Positions 16,354 to 19,201 of a stretch of 19,201 nt of DNA are shown piece by piece. The notes beneath the pieces were generated by a model that was not told where the DNA came from, ran no database searches, and worked only from the letters and a program-made list of their open reading frames with translations. The position numbers and the translations under genes were made by a program. Within the stretch, counting starts at the first letter, position 1. Each line of letters starts with the position of its first letter. Origin of the DNA: CAZRAL01 sp964598005 (GTDB lineage Bacteria > Pseudomonadota > Gammaproteobacteria > Burkholderiales > Usitatibacteraceae); contig CAZRAL010000051.1 of the NCBI GenBank assembly GCA_964598005.1, positions 1 to 19,201 on the forward strand, given 5' to 3'.

Positions 16354-17169
16354 ATGAAAAATATTTTCCGTTTATTCAAATGGTTGTTTGTTGTAAATCT
16401 GTTGTTATGCGGCTGTGTTTCGGCATCTGAAACAATTCAGATGACACTGCGCGAACGTCTCAGCAAACTTTCCCGAAATGCTCAGGTTGTGATTCCTGAC
16501 TATCCTAGAGAAGCGCTGGAAAAAGGGATCGAAGGAGAAGTGATTTTCGACTTCGATCTTGACAGTACGGGGCATGCTATTAATATCGAAATTATTAAAT
16601 CGGAGCCCCCCGGCGTCTTTGATGCCGAGGTTTTGCGTGCACTTAAAAATTGGTTATTTCTACCCGACTTTAAGGAGCCTTGTAAAGTATTGTCGGCTCG
16701 TTCACGACAGCATATCTGGTTTGAAATAAAAGATGCGAAGCCGAAAATCAGTATCTCAAAAGTTCAGGACATCAGTGTATCGACAGTACAGCAAACGCAG
16801 GTTGGCCCCGCATATAGTACTGACCAAAACAATGCCAAATTAAAACCAGAGTTTGACATCAAGACTATGGAAAAGCGTTATGTGTTACTTGAGAGGAGCA
16901 AAATTCATTATAAAAAACCCCCTAAGATTGTCTATCCTCGAGAAGCAAGACAGCTCGGATTACATGGATACCTGATCGGCATGATAGATATATTGCCGGG
17001 CGGTAAAATGGATAAGGTGTTTTTCCCTTTTGCGGTGCCGGATAAATTTTTTAAGGAGGCTGCTGAATCTGCCCTTAGGGAGGCGGAATTCGAAATGGCA
17101 GACGGTCAACCTATAACAGAAAAAACCATGGTATGCCAGGAGATTTCATTTCGTATTGGCAATGATTAG
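16354..17169 (+). CDS. Exported protein with two tandem TonB C-terminal-like domains
   Basis: A 271-residue protein with an N-terminal signal (MKNIFRLFKW...LLLCGCVSA), cleaved either at the lipobox LCGC (Cys21) or after VSA. Two copies of the TonB C-terminal fold follow. Domain 1 (about 46-125) has YPREALEKGIEGEVIFDFDLD, GHAINIEIIKSEPP and a WLFLP end. Domain 2 (about 188-268) has YPREARQLGLHGYLIGMID and LPGGKMDKV. The proline-rich spacer and persistent N-terminal anchor of classical TonB are missing, and no exbB/exbD is near, so ordinary energy transduction is doubtful. It may bind periplasmic partners, which is inference. The start at 16354 gives the signal peptide directly. AT-richer than the core genes, with an IS630 relic immediately downstream. 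Confidence 0.8.
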   Translation: MKNIFRLFKWLFVVNLLLCGCVSASETIQMTLRERLSKLSRNAQVVIPDYPREALEKGIEGEVIFDFDLDSTGHAINIEIIKSEPPGVFDAEVLRALKNWLFLPDFKEPCKVLSARSRQHIWFEIKDAKPKISISKVQDISVSTVQQTQVGPAYSTDQNNAKLKPEFDIKTMEKRYVLLERSKIHYKKPPKIVYPREARQLGLHGYLIGMIDILPGGKMDKVFFPFAVPDKFFKEAAESALREAEFEMADGQPITEKTMVCQEISFRIGND

Positions 17170-17247
17170 TTTTTCAAACTCGAAATCATTAGCCTTGCAC
17201 TGAGTTGATCGCCACCAAACGAAAGAAGTGGAATACCCCATGTTATT

Positions 17248-17618
17248 CTATTTCGCAATAAAAACAGAATTAATAATCCAATCCCACGCAGTGATGCTTT
17301 TGACTCGATTAAGAGCATTTTCGAGATCGCGTAGCGCGCTAACCAGATGGTCCTCAAGAGCGTCAATGCTGTCAAAGACGCGATTGTGAAAGTGCTACTC
17401 CCGCAGCTCGTCCCAGAAATGTTCCTGCGGATTTAGTTCGGGCGAGTACGCTGGCAGGAACACAAGACGCAGATTGTCTGGCAGACGAAAGTCCTTGGAC
17501 TTGTGCCAACCCGCGCCATCGAGCACCATTACCACGTTATCGCTCGGGTAACGTCCAGCGATCTCGTCGAGGAATATCGGCTTGCATTGGCCATTGATAT
17601 ACGGCAGCACTAAAGCAT
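17248..17618 (-). pseudogene. IS630-family transposase, C-terminal remnant with internal stop
   Basis: C-terminal part of an IS630-family DDE transposase. ALVLPYINGQCKPIFLDEIA begins at about 17618. The second catalytic Asp is in VVMVLDGAGWHKS, and the third acidic residue is the Glu in LNPQEHFWDELRE. At 17395-17397 a TAG stands where the family has Lys (LREKHF). Beyond it the same frame continues as HFHNRVFDSIDALEDHL...ITAWDWIINSVFIAK to a TAG at 17248-17250, so the gene is broken by one substitution. The N-terminal half is missing, and no terminal inverted repeats could be paired. The remnant begins where the hydrolase gene ends. Confidence 0.88.
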
Positions 17619-18674
17619 ATGAAAACGAAATACGCCATGTTCTGCCGGAATCGTTGAATGAGCTAGTGAAGCGGCCAATGGCATTCCGCGTTCGCTATTG
17701 GTCAGCAAAACAAACCCATTCCCAGAAGATGTCGATGCCATTGCAAACGCCCGATACCCTGGGTTGTTACCCCATTGCCAGAGGTAGGGGCCGCCAGTGG
17801 CGACCTCTATACCCCACCCGTTACCCCACGCGAGGCCCAATTCCGGCTCGGTTACGACGGGATTGGCAAGCGTCAATGACAGTATGGTGGTATCTGCCAG
17901 TAGTGCTGAGATCAGCTTTGCATAGTCCTCAGCCGTTGTATATAGCGATGCCGCAGCGTTGGGTCTGCTGAAGTTAAACTGGCGGCCCCATCCGAACCAC
18001 GAGGTGCCCTTCACAATTCGCTCACGAATGTCTTCCGTCAGGCGCAGCCTCGAATGCCGCATGCCGAGTGGCTCGAAAACATACTTCGATACGCAAGATT
18101 CGATATCCTGTCCGGTCACGGCGCTGATGACTGCCTGCAGAAGAACATAACCTTCTCCGGAATACTGCCATCGCTCGCCGGGCACGAATTTAGGAGCGAG
18201 CGCACTGCTCGTCCAGTTCGGCAAGCCCGAACTGTGACTAAGCAGCGTTGTAATGGGAATACGCGCCAATATGCGCGCTGACACTAAATCTACCTCGGAG
18301 GCGTTTGCGCTGTTAAAGGGGTTCTGGCAGTGTGTATAACCGTCAGGCAAATAGCGCGAAACTGGCGCGCTTAGATCGAGCTTGCCATCACGCACCAGTA
18401 CCAGCGCAACGAACGCGATGACCGGCTTGGTGAGCGAAGCCGCTTGAAATATCCCATCCGCAGGAACATGACGAGCTGACGAGCCATCTGAAACCACCAC
18501 AGTGGGATCGGGCTTTCCAGCATGGAGGGTGACGTAGGTTGCAGCACTGACACCCAGTCGAGCCGCCAGGCTGGCTATTGGCTCCTCGCTGAACTTAGAA
18601 AGATTCGTGGCGCAAGAAGGCAGGAATGGAGTGATAGCACCAGCGACAAGGAATTTACGGCGTGAAATTGGCAT
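17610..18674 (-). CDS. Serine beta-lactamase-like hydrolase (class C / penicillin-binding-protein fold)
   Basis: A 354-residue exported serine hydrolase of the beta-lactamase/DD-peptidase superfamily; the substrate is unknown. The twin-arginine signal SRRKFL (4-9) is followed by a hydrophobic stretch and the lipobox LPSC (Cys21), suggesting a Tat-exported lipoprotein. The catalytic S80-L-T-K83 and the second motif Y171-S-G are present. The third motif falls at Q300-W-G302 (WQWGNNPGYR) where relatives have HxG. I prefer the ATG at 18674, which gives the signal directly, over the in-frame one at 18707. The last codons (FHML, stop at 17610-17612) coincide with the edge of the transposase remnant, so the native C-terminus may have been replaced. 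Confidence 0.85.
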   Translation of the reverse strand: MPISRRKFLVAGAITPFLPSCATNLSKFSEEPIASLAARLGVSAATYVTLHAGKPDPTVVVSDGSSARHVPADGIFQAASLTKPVIAFVALVLVRDGKLDLSAPVSRYLPDGYTHCQNPFNSANASEVDLVSARILARIPITTLLSHSSGLPNWTSSALAPKFVPGERWQYSGEGYVLLQAVISAVTGQDIESCVSKYVFEPLGMRHSRLRLTEDIRERIVKGTSWFGWGRQFNFSRPNAAASLYTTAEDYAKLISALLADTTILSLTLANPVVTEPELGLAWGNGWGIEVATGGPYLWQWGNNPGYRAFAMASTSSGNGFVLLTNSERGMPLAASLAHSTIPAEHGVFRFHML

Positions 18675-18718
18675 GTATTTCTCTGTAGTGAAACAGCGTC
18701 CACCCACCGCTTATAAAT

Positions 18719-18786
18719 AGCGGTGTAAAAATGTACCACTGACGCGCGCTGAATTTCGCGGGAAACGCGGAACAAAAGTGTACCAA
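18719..18786 (-). mobile_element. Possible IS21-type element end (two spaced repeats)
   Basis: On the minus strand GTGGTACATTTTTACACCGC and TTGGTACACTTTTGTTCCGC (18719-18739 and 18766-18786) form two related 21-bp repeats, 15 of 21 identical, 47 bp apart. Repeated TGTACCA/TGGTACA blocks at such spacing are typical of IS21-family ends, where transposase binds. No istA or istB is present. A small hairpin (18705-18711 with 18719-18725) overlaps the first repeat. Confidence 0.4.
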
Positions 18787-18838
18787 GCCCATATTCTGAT
18801 GCCGAACGAGGCAAAGGAAAGGCGGAAAGGATGTATTC

Positions 18839-18945
18839 AGTTAAGTTGTGGTTTTATGGAACACTTTTGCGCAGTAAAACCATAAAACTGCAACTTAAAA
18901 ACTGTCCAGCACGCGAAGCGTGCGAGCTGCAACGACTTGTTAGAG
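18839..18945 (-). other. attC-like recombination site, apparently lacking its right core
   Basis: Directly on the stop codon of the acetyltransferase frame the minus strand reads CTCTAACAAGTCGTTGCAG, closely like the R''/L'' start of integron attC sites. A small hairpin (18909-18923, GCACGC-GAA-GCGTGC on the plus strand) and a large imperfect hairpin (18841-18859 with 18880-18898, 17 of 19 paired) follow, as in long VCR-like sites. The expected ending GTTRRRY after AACTTAACTG is not found (GAATACATCC instead). No integrase is visible. Confidence 0.4.
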
Positions 18946-19188
18946 TTTTGCTTGTGGTTGACGTACATAATATATGTCCCACTCAGATTGACCCGATTTA
19001 ATAAAACCGTGACGTTGGTAGAAACGATTAGATGAACTTTGACGAAGAGCACCAACTGTTACCGGCAATGACTTTAAATTTGCTTCAGCAACAATACTTT
19101 GAAGAACAACTGTGCCTATGCCTTTGCTTTGGTGCTCTGGATTAATATGTAGTAGTTTCGACTTGATCTGACAGTAGGGCCTTGCCAA
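18940..19188 (-). pseudogene. 5'-truncated GNAT acetyltransferase
   Basis: The C-terminal half of a Gcn5-related N-acetyltransferase: INPEHQSKGIG carries the acetyl-CoA-binding Q-x-x-G-x-G motif, and ALRQSSSNRFYQRHGFI is the usual end of the fold. Only about 65-80 residues remain of the usual 140-170. The frame is closed upstream by TAA at 19198-19200, and the family resemblance begins just where the 27-bp repeat (19148-19174) ends, so the N-terminal half seems to have been lost at that repeat. A TTG at 19188 could start the frame but would not restore the missing half. Its stop overlaps the attC-like site, as gene-cassette stops often do. Confidence 0.7.
19148..19174 (-). repeat. 27-bp repeat, right copy (inverted partner at 28-54)
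   Basis: Exact reverse complement of 28-54. It sits at the truncation point of the acetyltransferase frame and 27 nt from the window edge. Confidence 0.85.
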
Positions 19189-19201
19189 AGGGCGGGGTTA
19201 C

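Noticed and set aside
28..19174. The whole window as one transposon bounded by 27-bp inverted repeats
   Set aside because: The interior holds core respiratory and metabolic genes, no transposase matches these ends, and no target duplication is evident at 27 and 19175. An assembly-edge or repeat explanation is simpler.

Overview
The window looks like a chromosomal segment of an aerobic betaproteobacterium. The evidence is NuoL, NuoM and NuoN of proteobacterial type, a NUDIX hydrolase directly after nuoN, an aerobic glycerol-3-phosphate dehydrogenase, a 527-residue glucose-6-phosphate isomerase, diacylglycerol kinase and urocanase. The genus cannot be fixed from sequence alone. The ten Ns at 14983-14992 show a draft assembly, and both window ends carry the same 27-bp sequence in inverted orientation, each 27 nt from its edge, so the window may be one whole scaffold.

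Layout. Positions 1-1251 hold no credible gene. They contain two small non-autonomous mobile elements (251-391 and 670-1067), each with terminal inverted repeats and a 4-bp YTAR target duplication, plus short dispersed repeats. Positions 1252-8407 are a plus-strand core block: nuoL, nuoM, nuoN (membrane proton-pumping arm of complex I), a NUDIX ADP-sugar pyrophosphatase and glpD. A 5'-truncated HAD phosphatase remnant follows (8457-8828). On the minus strand, a two-gene unit runs from pgi (12759) into a degenerate hybrid sensor kinase (11161-8834). dgkA diverges from pgi at 12867.

Positions 13300-19201 are more patchwork and AT-richer in places. They hold a conserved protein of unknown function placed 7 nt before urocanase (hutU), an exported protein with two tandem TonB C-terminal-like domains, a decayed IS630-family transposase, a Tat/lipoprotein-type serine beta-lactamase-like hydrolase, sequence resembling an IS21-type end and an integron attC site, and a 5'-truncated GNAT acetyltransferase.

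Functionally, the core block covers respiration and central carbon metabolism. NuoLMN and GlpD both feed electrons to quinone, and pgi links the hexose phosphates. The most unusual protein is the pgi-linked sensor, in which the phospho-acceptor histidine, the ATP-binding boxes and one receiver's phosphorylation site all appear lost while a second receiver stays intact. The most unusual DNA is the 398-bp mobile element, which can fold as a three-way junction, and the relic-rich right end. I saw no CRISPR array, tRNA or rRNA gene.
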